In this document: in pieces, positions 42,566 through 51,934 of the stretch
Numbering within the stretch: the stretch's first letter is position 1
Layout: each line of letters starts with the position of its first letter
Assembly (NCBI GenBank): GCA_905221605.1
Contig: CAJNDS010002646.1
Location: 330,001-394,000 of the forward strand
Direction of reading: 5' to 3'
DNA length: 64,000 nt
From: Symbiodinium natans
Lineage: Eukaryota; Sar; Dinophyceae; Suessiales; Symbiodiniaceae
Made by a program: the position numbers and the translations under genes
Notes under the pieces: generated by a model
What the model saw: only the letters and a program-made list of their open reading frames with translations
The model's database searches: none
What the model was told of the DNA's origin: nothing

Positions 42566-44825
42566 CAGTCAGATTGGAGTTCCAGAGGGTTGTCCAGTGG
42601 CAGTGCCAATCATGATAATGGTCACCTGGGGAATTACAAACTTCATTGCGCCGCCAGAGACTCCAAACCGCATGATTTCTTTCGTTGACAATTGGACAGT
42701 CTTGACCCCGGAGACACAAACAGTGGTGGCTATCCTTTCCCGGATGAAGCAAGCAGCAGATGGATTGGCGCTGATTTTGAACCCAGACAAAACAAAAGTT
42801 CTTGCTACGACAGCTCGTGCCAGAAAGAATTGCCGGCAAAGCTCTTTCCAGGACGAGCCGCTCAACGTTGTTAGTGCTACGCAAGACTTGGGGGTTGTCT
42901 TTACGTCGACCCTTCGATGCACAGCAAGCAAGATGAATGAGCGGTTGCAGGGCAATTTGAGCAAGCTTGATCGACTGAGATTAATGCCGTGGGCTGCCAG
43001 CAGAAAGAGTCAGGTTCTAACGCGAGTTGTAGTGCCTTCTGTCTTGTATGGATCTACCTTCGCTTCTACCTCGAAGTCTTTTGTTTCCAATCTCAGGGGA
43101 AAGTTCAATGTGGCGATCTGGGGAAAGCAGTCTCAGAGAAGCCACCATCTGGCGCCTCTGTTCGGAACAGCCACAGAGTATGAACCTTTCTTCATCATTT
43201 TCTGGAGTCGAGTGAGGACATTGCGTAGGGCAGTTGCCAGAGATCAAGACAACACATTGCGCAGATGGAATCGGGCTATTAACAACCCAAAGGCTTCTGG
43301 ACCGCTAAAGTATCTCTTTGATTTTTTGGGACAGGTTCGTTGGCAGCCGCTTGCAGATTTTCAGGTACAGACAGCCAAAGATGAACTTTCGTTGGCTTTT
43401 GAGGACAGGGCTAAAATCGATGAAAGATTGCACCAGGAGTGGCTGCAGGTCATTGCGCAGTCTCAATCTGAAAAGGATGGGCTACATATGATAGGTGCTG
43501 TTGATTGGTGCCTTACCAAAAGATTGCGCAAAGAATCCAAGCAGGCCCCACAGGTCCTTGGAAGCTTCACGTCTGGCGCGGCTATTTTTAGTGAGCGCAA
43601 AAAGCATTTCTTGAATGAGCAAGAACAAAGATGCAGGCACTGTGGAGGATGGGACTCTCAACGACATAGACTTTTTGAGTGCAACCACCTCGTCAGCTGT
43701 CGCAATGGTCTTCCAATCGCAGAGATGAGCCAAGGCCCTGTTCTGCAAAATGAGCGAGGATTGTTCAAGTTGCCTTTAGCCATACAGGAGTGGTACGATC
43801 ATGTTGCGCAAATCCCGTGGCCAGCTTTTGCAACCATGTTCCGTGAAACAGTGCATCTTTTCACTGATGGTTCAACAAATGGTTTGGACGTGCTGCCTAA
43901 GAGTGCATGGGCAGTCACTTGGGCCAAACAAGGTTCGTTTGAGTTCGTTGAAGTTGACCGTGGATTGGTGCCTGAAGAGCAGACGAATTATCGCGCAGAA
44001 GCGTTTGCAGTTCTGGCAGCCATTCAGCGTGCAACACATGCGTACCTTTACATCGATAACCTTTCAGTGGTTCAAGGTTTGCATCGACTCCAGTCTGAAG
44101 GTTGGAATGAGGTTTGGTGGTCAAATCAGGCAGAAGCGGCTGTTTGGAGACGCATTTGGAACTGCTGGCGAACAAAGTCTCCAGCGACCTGGGTGATAAA
44201 ACATGTGCATTCCCACAAAGAGCTGACGACAGCGTCGCATGATTTGGAGGCGTGGTGCTTTTTCCACAACGACGCTGTCGATAGGAGGGCAAAACTGTCG
44301 AATGCTGACAGGCCTGAATTGCAAGTCAAGTTATATAAACGGGCAGTGCAGGAGTATCGGCGTTTGCAGCACACATCAGCCAACATTTTCCAGCTGCAAA
44401 AGAATGTCCTGGAGGCTGCTGGAACGAACCAGAACGATAACCAGGCCCTGGAGCTAGCTGCAACACGAGAGCCGTTGGATGAGCAGGGTTCTCAGGCAAC
44501 CTTTGTCGTGCAAACAAGCCATGTTGACTTCGGAGCGTCACTGATGTGCCCGCGGTTTTTGCATGTTTTGGCTGGGTTCCTAAATGGAGAGTGGACTGAA
44601 TGTCCTGCTGGCATTAGTATTTGCGAGCTCTATATGGCTTTTGTTGAAGATTGTGGATGGCTGGTTCCAATCAATGTTGGAGCATGGAAACAGGACCAGT
44701 TGCCCTTGAAATGGCGCTCCACGGCACCGAGCGCGTGGCTACATGAAACTGATTATGCTGAGTTGGCTTTTGCCAGACAGGTGCTCTCAAAACAACGTTC
44801 CTTCATGCTCTCAAGACAGTTGTGA
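42566..44825 (+). pseudogene. retrotransposon ORF2 part 3: RT palm/thumb, Cys/His, RNase H
   Basis: Third frame, intact to its stop. It opens with YSQIGVPEGCPVAVPIMI (motif B, GxPEGCP), then MISFVDNWTVLT where most RTs have F/YxDD, so the second catalytic Asp is Asn. A Cys/His cluster CRHCGGWDSQRHRLFEC lies at about 43630-43680. An RNase H domain follows: FTDGSTNG (D), NYRAEAFAVLAA (E), YLYIDNLSVV (D), IKHVHSHKEL (H) and HNDAVDRRAK (D), at about 43855-44300, with all catalytic residues. About 170 further residues have no motif I know. Confidence 0.9.
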
Positions 44826-45206
44826 GTTGCTGCAAGATACCAGTTACTTTTCTGAGATGCAAATCTCTCTCTCATGTAGGCCATGCACAGCATGTTCCAT
44901 CACTGTCTGCAATGCCTTCTTGCTGTTTCGTACAGTCCAGGCAGCGTTTGAGTAAACAACTTCATGGTTTGTCACTTGGCAGTTTCCTGAGGAAACGCTT
45001 TGACCCACATGTAACGCCTGCGCCGTGTGCCATACAGCAGGCACCGCTCCAGGCAATTTGGAATGCTTATTACAGGAAAGGCAGGCACTGACACCTGCGC
45101 TGGATATTCCATCGCTCTTTCTTTCAATCTCATTAATTCAATTCGCTATTTTCTTCGTCCGAATCTTTCGTCCGAAGTGTCCGCAGACTGCTTGCAAAAA
45201 AAAAAA
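44826..45206 (+). other. LINE 3' UTR and poly(A)
   Basis: About 370 bases of non-coding sequence ending GCTTGC followed by 11 A, then directly CCCTAAACCCC. The short poly(A) is consistent with target-primed reverse transcription. Confidence 0.8.
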
Positions 45207-45310
45207 CCCTAAACCCCTAAACCCCTAAACCCCTAAACCCCTAAACCCCTAAACCCCTAAACCCTAAACCCCTAAACCCTAAACCCCTGAAGCCCTAAAC
45301 CCCTAAGCCC
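45207..45310 (-). repeat. (CCCCTAAA)n array, right flank of LINE
   Basis: Six CCCCTAAA 8-mers then a mix of 7- and 8-mers and diverged CCCTGAAG/CCCTAAGC words. Same variant as the left flank. Confidence 0.95.
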
Positions 45311-45409
45311 CGAGACCCCAAACCTCACGGTTCAGGGACATGTTTGCAGCAGGAAGCTCCCAAAAAAGCCGCTGGCCATGCCGTGATCCCCGCTTTTTAG
45401 TCCCTGGTG

Positions 45410-45466
45410 TTCAGGGTTTAGGGTCTAGGGTTTAGGGTTTAGGGTCTAGGGTCTAGGGTTTAGGGT

Positions 45467-45505
<39 letters not shown>

Positions 45506-45545
45506 GGTTGCGGGTTGCGGGTTGCGGGTTGCGGGTTGCGGGTCG
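45410..45545 (+). repeat. TTTAGGG array with GGGTTGA and GGGTTGC variants
   Basis: Telomere-like array in which blocks of seven GGGTTGA units and five GGGTTGC units follow one another, showing separate local amplification of point variants. Confidence 0.85.
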
Positions 45546-45679
45546 CACACTTGGGGGGGCCCCGGAAGAGTTTTAGGGGCTCAGCTATTCTCTTCTAGGA
45601 ATTTAGGGTTCTACCCCAAACCCCCTAGCAGGGAGGCTCTCTTGGCTCCTTTGAATTTGCAAGGCTTCGGCAGGTCCTA

Positions 45680-45799
45680 CAGGGTGGGGCCCCCTTACTA
45701 TACTAACTGTAGTTAAGGGACTTATAACTTAACTTAGGGTCCTTATAACCCAATTTAGGGCCCTTATAACTCTACTTATAACTAGGGGGCCCCACCCTG
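45680..45799. mobile_element. MITE-like element, CAGGGTGGGGCCCCC family, copy 1
   Basis: 120 bp with perfect 15-bp inverted ends CAGGGTGGGGCCCCC and flanking TA on both sides, as expected for Tc1/mariner-type TA target-site duplication. The interior has three TTATAAC-type words. No coding capacity. Confidence 0.85.
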
Positions 45800-45929
45800 T
45801 AAACCCTTGAGCCCTAAGCCTAGACTCTACATTACGAATCCCAAGCCCTTGAGCCCTGAAGCCTTAAAGCCCTGAACCTCCGTGCTCGCAGAAGTGCTAC
45901 TATGGTTGTAGCTAGGGGCTACAACCTAT

Positions 45930-46037
45930 TAGCCTAGGGTTTAGGGTTTAGGGTTTAGGGTTTAGGGTTTAGGGTTTAGGGTTTAGGGTTTAGGGTTTAG
46001 GGTTTAGGGTTTAGGGTTTAGGGTTTAGGGTTTAGGG
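45930..46037 (+). repeat. interstitial (TTTAGGG)n array
   Basis: About 15 perfect heptamers, directly downstream of the EF-hand exon in gene direction. Confidence 0.95.
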
Positions 46038-46083
46038 AGTACGTTTTCTGGGCTTTGGGCCCATTTTGAGTGCCAGGGAGCTC

Positions 46084-46146
46084 CTCCAAGGAAATGTACT
46101 CATCTCCGTTCTCATCCAGCTCGGAAAGCGCGAGCGTCATCTGGTC
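46084..46146 (-). CDS. channel EF-hand exon
   Basis: 63-nt exon (21 codons, phase 0 at both ends), acceptor GAGCAG, donor TTGGAG|GAGCTC (GA type). Reads DQMTLALSELDENGDEYISL. The loop D-E-N-G-D-E-Y-I-S-L-E-x has Asp1, Asn3, Asp5, Ile8 and an acid at position 12, a canonical calcium-binding EF-hand. It places calcium control on the channel's cytosolic C-terminus. Confidence 0.75.
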
Positions 46147-46493
46147 CTGCTCATACCTTTTAGGGTTTAGGTTTTAGGGTTTTGGGTTTAGGGGTTTCAG
46201 GGCTGTTTGGCTTCACTGATCCTAGAGCCCCATGAAGAGACCTCAAACTCGGCTTGCACTTTAGGGCTTGGGGTTTCAGAGCATCAGTGGAATTCCTCTA
46301 GACAGCGCAAGCCCGAAACCCAAAAACCCTAACACCGTAACTGCGAATTGCTCGAGAATCCCCCCAAAAAAAACGAAAGCAACATTCTTCCTTGAAAGGG
46401 TCATAGAGGGCTTATTGTCTTACATTTTGTGGGGGTGTTCTTAAGCAAACAGTAGTTAAGGCAGGTGTCCCTAAACCCTAAACCATACACCCA

Positions 46494-46612
46494 AAACCCT
46501 AAACCCTAAACCCTAAACCCTAAACCCTAAACCCTAAACCCTAAACCCTAAACCCTAAACCCTAAACCCTAAACCCTAAACCCCCAAACCGCCTAAACCG
46601 CCTAAACCCCCA
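46494..46612 (-). repeat. interstitial (CCCTAAA)n array
   Basis: About 13 perfect heptamers then (AAACCGCCT)-like variants; intronic between the EF-hand exon and exon 46659-46688. Confidence 0.9.
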
Positions 46613-46658
46613 AAATAACTGGCCGCTGCCAATCCAGCGGCTTGGTGTTGACCATTTC

Positions 46659-46688
46659 CTGCTCAGCCGTCGCCAGGACACCCACCAC
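46659..46688 (-). CDS. channel exon after S6
   Basis: 30-nt micro-exon, acceptor CAACTGCAG, donor GAGCAG|GAAATG (GA). Reads VVGVLATAEQ in phase with S6 before and the EF-hand after. It could extend (EMVNTKPLDWQ) if the GA donor is not used. Confidence 0.6.
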
Positions 46689-47167
46689 CTGCAGTTGTAA
46701 ACCCTCAACCTTGTGCCTCAAACCCTAAACCCTCAACCCCAAACCCAAACCGTAAACCCTAAACCACAACCCTAAACCCCAAGCCCTAAACCCTAAACCC
46801 TAATTAAACCCTAACCCGACACCCTAAGCCCTAGACCCTAAACCCTGAGCCCTAAGCCTCAGCCCAAAACACCAAAGTGTTGAGTCTAGCGGGCCACATG
46901 ACACTCCACCACCCCGAAGGTGAAACTGCATTACGAGCATGTACAGGTTCGGGTTCAGAGAGACCCTGAACCCTACCCCAAACCCTAAACCCGAAACTTT
47001 AAACCCCCCAAACCCTAAACCTTAAACCCTACACCAAAATCCTAAACCCCCCCTAAACCCTAAACCCTAAACCCTAAACCCTAAACCCTAAACCTTAAAC
47101 CCTATAAACCCTAAACCCTAAACCCTAAACCCTTAAAGCTCCGGGAGGACCGGGTGAGCCAAGGCAC

Positions 47168-47200
47168 TTCGACCAGCACGGCCACCAGCAAGTTCATCAT
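47168..47200 (-). CDS. channel exon, cytosolic end of S6
   Basis: 33-nt exon, acceptor TCCCGAG, donor GTCGAA|GTGCCT. Reads MMNLLVAVLVE, the classical NLLxAVxxE end of S6 in voltage-gated Na/Ca channels. TTTAGGG begins about 20 bases upstream of the acceptor. Confidence 0.75.
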
Positions 47201-47218
47201 CTCGGGAGTCACGCCATG

Positions 47219-47345
47219 GTTTAGGGTTTAGGGTTTAGGGTTTAGGGTTTAGGGTTTAGGGCTTAGGGTTTAGGGTTTAGGGTCTAGGGTCTAGGGTTTA
47301 GGGTTTAGGGTTTAGGGTTTAGGGATTTAGAGTTTAGGGTTTTAG
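47219..47345 (+). repeat. interstitial (TTTAGGG)n array
   Basis: About 16 heptamers with a few CTTAGGG and TCTAGGG variants; intron between the two S6 exons. Confidence 0.9.
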
Positions 47346-47662
47346 GGGTTAGGGTTGAGGACTTCGAGTTTAGGGGGCTTCAGGGTGTAGGATTCAGTGT
47401 CTAGGGTTGAGGATTCCGGGATTTTGGGTTGAGGGTTTAGGGTTCAGAGGTTTATGGGCCGCACATCTGTTGTTGTTTGGAGGCGGAGAAAGTTCCTTGC
47501 GCTAATTCAAAACCCTGAACCTCCAAGTACCCCTCAACCCTAAACCCTAAATTCTAAACCCTAAGCCCTAAACCCTGAACCTCCAAGTACACCCTACAAG
47601 CACCTTGAACGTTCAAGTGAACACCCCTTGATTCGGCCCCCAGCCGTCAGCGGCGCGCAGAC

Positions 47663-47704
47663 CAGGTAGGCGCAGAAGACCACGCCCAAGGCAACGTTGT
47701 CATT
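47663..47704 (-). CDS. channel exon, first half of S6
   Basis: 42-nt exon, acceptor with poly(A)-strand complement (plus strand T-run) AAAAACTCAG, donor TACCTG|GTCTGC. Reads NDNVALGVVFCAYL, which continues directly into MMNLLVAVLVE to make a complete S6 helix. Confidence 0.72.
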
Positions 47705-47971
47705 CTGAGTTTTTTTTTTTCGGGGTGAGGGGGGGGGTTTAGGGTTTGGGATTTAGGATTTAGGGTTTAGGGTTTAGGGTGGTTTAGGGTTTGGGGGGGG
47801 TTGGGGGGGGGGGGTTGTGGAGCTTGGGGGGGTGTGGGGTGTTAGGGTATCTAGGCTCTGGATTTAGGTGGGTGTGGCGGCTTCGGGTTTCAGAAGGGCG
47901 AAAACAGGGATTGGGCTGCCAAGGTATACTATAATGACCCCCAAACACTGTTCTAACTATTAAGGCTCCTA

Positions 47972-48091
47972 CAGGGTGGGGCCCCCTAGTCATAAGTAGA
48001 GTTATAAGGGCCCTAAATTGGGTTATAAGGACCCTAAGTTAGGTTATAAGTCCCTTAACTACAGTTAGTATAGTAAGGGGGCCCCACCCTG
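47972..48091. mobile_element. MITE-like element, CAGGGTGGGGCCCCC family, copy 2
   Basis: 120-bp element, the inverse orientation of 45680-45799 and nearly identical to it; also flanked by TA on each side. Both copies are in introns of the channel gene. Confidence 0.85.
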
Positions 48092-48699
48092 TACAGTTTA
48101 GGGTTTGTTGAGGAGATTTCGGGATCTCCACCTCTACAGCTTAGCACTGCAGCCCGCGCTTGCCGTAGCCTCTTAGGGTCAAGGAACAAGCCCCCGCAGA
48201 AGATAAACAACGCACACGTGTTGCTCGCTCATCCGTTTTAGGAACTATGTAATCGCGGCACTTGGGCCAGTTGCCGAGAGGAACTAACGGCTTAACCTTT
48301 GAGGCTACTTGGAAGTTATTATAAACCCTAAACCCGAAACCCTGAACCCTAAATAAACCCTAAACCCTGACCCTAAACCCGAAGAAGCAAAAGGAAGATA
48401 CCTTACAGCCAAGTAAGCAGCTGATTTTTCAGGTCTCGGGTACCCATGTCTAGGCTGCCGTCTCGCCCTTGTGTAGATGCCTGCTTGCAGCAAGGGTACC
48501 CTAAATCCTAAACCCTAAGCCCGAAGCCCTAAACCCTAAAACCCTAACCCCAAACCCCAAACCCCAAACCCTAAACCCCAAACCCTAAACCCTAAACCCT
48601 AAACCCTAAACTCCTCAACAACAGTGCTGCCAAGACTCAAAAGTGGCTTCGGCTATGAATGGAAGCTCGAAGCCGAAGAGCCCGTAGAAGAAGAGCGTG

Positions 48700-48850
48700 A
48701 ACCTGGGGGGGGGGGGGATTTCGGGTTGGTTTAGGGTTTGGGGTTTGGGGTTTGGGGTTTGGGGTTTGGGGTTTAGGGTTTAGGGTTTAGGGTTTAGGGT
48801 TCAGGGTTTAGGGTTTAGGGTTTAGGGTTTCGGGTGTAGGGTTTATATGG
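48700..48850 (+). repeat. G-run and TTTGGGG/TTTAGGG array
   Basis: A run of 11 G followed by five TTTGGGG and about ten TTTAGGG-type units. Confidence 0.85.
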
Positions 48851-49691
48851 ATCACTCTGCACTGGAGCAAGGTCGCCCCAACTAGGAAGAAGTGCGTACC
48901 CTTGCTTGTTTCGGGTCGGGTTTTGGGGTTTTAGGGTTTAGGGTTTAGGGTTTTTGGCTTTGGGGCTTTGGGTGCTTGTGCAACGAAAGTCTTGAGTACA
49001 TACCTTTAGACCTCAGTCTGAGGCTCTGAGGTGGAGGACTTTACTCTCTACGTCCGATTAAGGGTCTGGGCTGCAAAGGAGTTGAGTGCAGGGTTCAGGG
49101 TTTAGGGTATGGGGTTTAGGGTTTAGGGTTTAGGGTTTAGGGTTTAGGGTCCGGGTTTCGGGTTTAGGGTTTAGGGGCTTAGCCTTTAGCGTTTAGCGTT
49201 TAGCGTTTAGCGTTTAGGTTCTAAGGTTTAGGGTTGTAGCTTGTAGGGATTCTTCCAAGCCAACCCAGAAGATCTCGGCTAAAGGACAGCGGCTTTAGGG
49301 GGACTCGCATGAGGTGTTTTGCCTTTGGGTCTTTTTGGGTGAAAGGGGTTCAAGCAGAGTTTTAACGCTAAGGGCCTGAGGGTTTAGGGTCTTGGACTTT
49401 AAGCTTTGGGATTTCAGGGTGTTGTGCTTTAGGGCTTAGGGTGATCGCATTCCATCCCAAAGCCGTGCCCCCTCCAAGCACCCAGCAGTCATCCCTGCGC
49501 AACTCACATACGAAATCCCGCTTAGGATTTCAGGGCTTTAGGGTTTAAGGTTTAGGGTTTAGGGTCTAGGGTTTAGGGTTTAGGGTTTAGGGTTTAGGGT
49601 TTAGGGTTTAGGGAGAAAACCAGGAAATTCTTTGGGTTCGCGTTTAGGGTTCACAGCTGACGGCTGCTCTAAGGCTAGGGATATGCGGAAC

Positions 49692-49745
49692 GGGCAGCAT
49701 CGACTGGCCCAGGGTGTTGAAGTACTTCTCGCCAGAAGGGGTCTC
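49692..49745 (-). CDS. channel exon, pore helix 1
   Basis: 54-nt exon, acceptor CTGCTGGCAG, donor CTGCCC|GTTCCG. Reads ETPSGEKYFNTLGQSMLP. The YFxTLxxSML pattern is the first pore helix of voltage-gated cation channels, just before the selectivity filter. Directly in phase with the S5 exon. Confidence 0.72.
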
Positions 49746-49763
49746 CTGCCAGCAGCAAAAAGG

Positions 49764-49843
49764 GTTTAGGGTTTAGGGTTTAGGGTTTAGGGTTTAGGGT
49801 GTAGGGTGTAGGGTGTAGGGTTTAGGGTTTAGGGTTTAGGGTG
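49764..49843 (+). repeat. interstitial (TTTAGGG)n array
   Basis: About ten heptamers with a block of three GTGTAGG variants; begins roughly 20 bases upstream of the pore-exon acceptor. Confidence 0.9.
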
Positions 49844-50009
49844 GGGATTTTTCCCATATACTAATAGTCCTTAATATGGATAATGGTAGGGGGCTACTAT
49901 AATCGCTAGTCCATAAGGGGGAGCATCCCAAGTTTAGTTCCTAGGGTTTAGCGCGTTTATTGATGGGGGTTGGTTTGTAATTGTACGGTTGAGAGGGCGT
50001 AGGGTTTAG

Positions 50010-50100
50010 GCTACCCTAAACCCTAAACCCTAAACCCTAAACCCTAAGCCCTAAACCCTAAACCCTAAACCCTAAACCCTAAACCCTAAACCCTAAACCC
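50010..50100 (-). repeat. interstitial (CCCTAAA)n array
   Basis: About 12 heptamers in CCCTAAA orientation; intron between S5 and pore exons. Confidence 0.9.
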
Positions 50101-50468
50101 ATTCCTTAGGTGCCGTTCTACACCGAAGGTCCCCTGCTGAAATTCCGTGTACGAGGCTTCTTAGTATTGTCGTCACCAGCAGGGGAACCGGGTTTAGGGT
50201 TTAGGGTTGAGGGTTAAGAGTTTGGGGTTTGGGGTCTCCCGAGCCCTAAACCCTAACCTCAACCCCTAAAACCCTAAAACCCCAAGACCCTAAAACCCAG
50301 AAGCCCAGAACCCTAAAACCCTAGTAGGTACCCCCATGGAACCCCTTAACCCTAAACCCTAAACCCTAAAGCCCGGAAGCCCAAAAACCCTAAACCCTAA
50401 ACCCAAAACCCTAAACCCTAAACCCTAAAACCCGAAAGCCCTAAGCCACGAGCTGAGGCTGGAGGCTC

Positions 50469-50517
50469 CTTGCCAATGAGAAAGCAGGCCAGGGCGAAGA
50501 GGTAGATCACGAGCAGC
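50469..50517 (-). CDS. channel exon, S5 helix
   Basis: 49-nt exon, acceptor CCAGCAAG, donor GGCAAG|GAGCCT (GA). Completes the Arg codon begun in the linker exon and reads LLVIYLFALACFLIGK, a transmembrane helix with the LxxYxFAL pattern of S5. Confidence 0.75.
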
Positions 50518-50528
50518 CTTGCTGGGAA

Positions 50529-50648
50529 GGTTTGGGGTTTAGGGTTTAGGGTTTAGGGTTTAGGGTTTAGGGCTTAGGGTTTCGGGTTTAGGGTTTAGGG
50601 TTTAGGGTTTAGGGTTTAGGGTTTAGGGTTTAGGGTTTAGGGTTTAGC
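50529..50648 (+). repeat. interstitial (TTTAGGG)n array
   Basis: About 16 heptamers starting 12 bases upstream of the S5 acceptor. The intron 3' end is thus a telomere-like array plus a short TTCCCAGCAAG. Confidence 0.92.
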
Positions 50649-50808
50649 AGCCGGCAACCCTGCAATTCATGCACCGACCTCCCAGCTAAAATCGAAAGCC
50701 TGAGTTCCTCAAGACCTTTACGTACGATATAAAGCCAGAATTTGAAGTCCTAGAAAACCCCGAACCCGAAACGCCAAAACAAACCCCCGAACAGCAGACC
50801 CTCCAACC

Positions 50809-50810
<2 letters not shown>

Positions 50811-50853
<43 letters not shown>

Positions 50854-50900
50854 CCCCCTCCCCTCCTCGCCCTCCCTTCCCCGCCCCCTCCCCCCGCCCA
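50811..50900. repeat. poly(C) tract of about 40 bases with C-rich tail
   Basis: Near-perfect C homopolymer from 50811 to 50852 then CCGCCCCCTCCCC-type sequence. Part of a large intron. Confidence 0.95.
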
Positions 50901-51339
50901 GGATCCCGCGAATTACAAAGCTTACAGGGCCTTTTGATGATAAGGGGGTCATTCAGCTATCCTCTACTTCCAGGGACCTCTCAACCCTAAACCCTAAACC
51001 AGACTCGTAGACCTGAGAAACCTGCTACTGTAGCACGCATGGGGTGGTTGGGCATCGAGGTAGGCCCTAAACCCTGAACCCTACACCCTGAATCCCGACG
51101 GCCCGAACCGAACCTTAAACCCTGAACCCCTGAACCTAAAACCCTGAACCTAAAACCCAAATACCTCAACCTCAAAGCTCGCCACCAAGATCTTCTTTAA
51201 GACAAGGCGAACTCAGCCCTGGGCAGGAGACCTGAACCGGGCGGGTGGAAAGAGAGCGGGACCCAAAGGTTGTGGGTTTAGGGTTCAGAGTGTAGGGTTT
51301 AGGGTTTGGGTTTCGGCTGTAGGGTTTAGGGTTTGGGGT

Positions 51340-51490
51340 TTCGGGTTGGGGCTTGGGGCTTGGGGCGCGGGGCTTCGGGCTTGGGGCTTGGGGCTTGGGG
51401 CTTGGGGCTTGGGGCTTGGGGCTTGGGGCTTGGGGCTTGGGGCTTGGGGCTTGGGATTTAGATGTGTGGGGGGGGGGGGGGGGGGGGAGG
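51340..51490 (+). repeat. (GGCTTGG)n variant array and G-run
   Basis: Telomere-like words grade into about 13 copies of the 7-mer GGCTTGG, then a run of about 18 G interrupted by none or few bases at 51470-51487. Confidence 0.85.
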
Positions 51491-51814
51491 GTTTTCGGAT
51501 TCGACACTTTAGGGCGTGATTGGGATGCGGATGCTCTAGGGTGTAGACCTCAACTCCTGGTTGAGGTATATGATTTGAAGCCAACACTAAAACATCCAAA
51601 CCCTGTAATGCGCCCGCAGGCATGGGAATGGAGGGTTGAGACAAATAGTTGGGGCCCCATTTCGTTGAGAGCCTCAGAGTGCGAAAAATCTTGCTCTTTC
51701 TTCGTTTAGCTTGTACCTTGCTCGCAGGCAATATGCGAAGTCAGTTAAATGACGAACAAAAAGCACATCAGAATGCCGAGAGAATCAGTATCACTCATGA
51801 AGCACATGCCAGAA

Positions 51815-51934
51815 CTTGGTAGCCCGGTAACCATATTATGATAAGGGTACCGTTTCTATTTTTTGGGGGAGGGGGTTACTCTACAAGGTAACCTTGAACC
51901 TCAAAAAGGGAAAGGGTACCACTGGGCTACCAAG
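51815..51934. mobile_element. MITE-like element, CTTGGTAGCCC family, best copy
   Basis: 120 bp with perfect 11-bp inverted ends CTTGGTAGCCC/GGGCTACCAAG, then GGTAACCAT and GGTACCACT inside. Related copies: 26730-26840, 32241-32334 and 60715-60832. No coding capacity. Confidence 0.8.

Larger units (their letters stand above)
37188..45206 (+). mobile_element. LINE-type non-LTR retrotransposon in telomere-like array
   Basis: About 8.0 kb: short 5' UTR, ORF1, ORF2 (endonuclease, RT, RNase H), 3' UTR and an 11-base poly(A) ending at 45206. Both flanks are (CCCCTAAA)n, so the insertion split one array. It lies on the plus strand, opposite to the host channel gene, in an intron. Because the array is repetitive a target-site duplication cannot be defined. 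ORF1 is intact while ORF2 has two frame breaks, so the copy is fairly young but probably inactive. The RT/RNase H order and the APE endonuclease place it in the general L1/RTE/I-like non-LTR group; I cannot name the clade. Confidence 0.92.

Noticed and set aside
50100-50190. Possible extra channel exon (LVTTILRSLVHGIS)
   Set aside because: Resembles an S4-S5 segment but lies between S5 and pore exons, which already join in phase without it.
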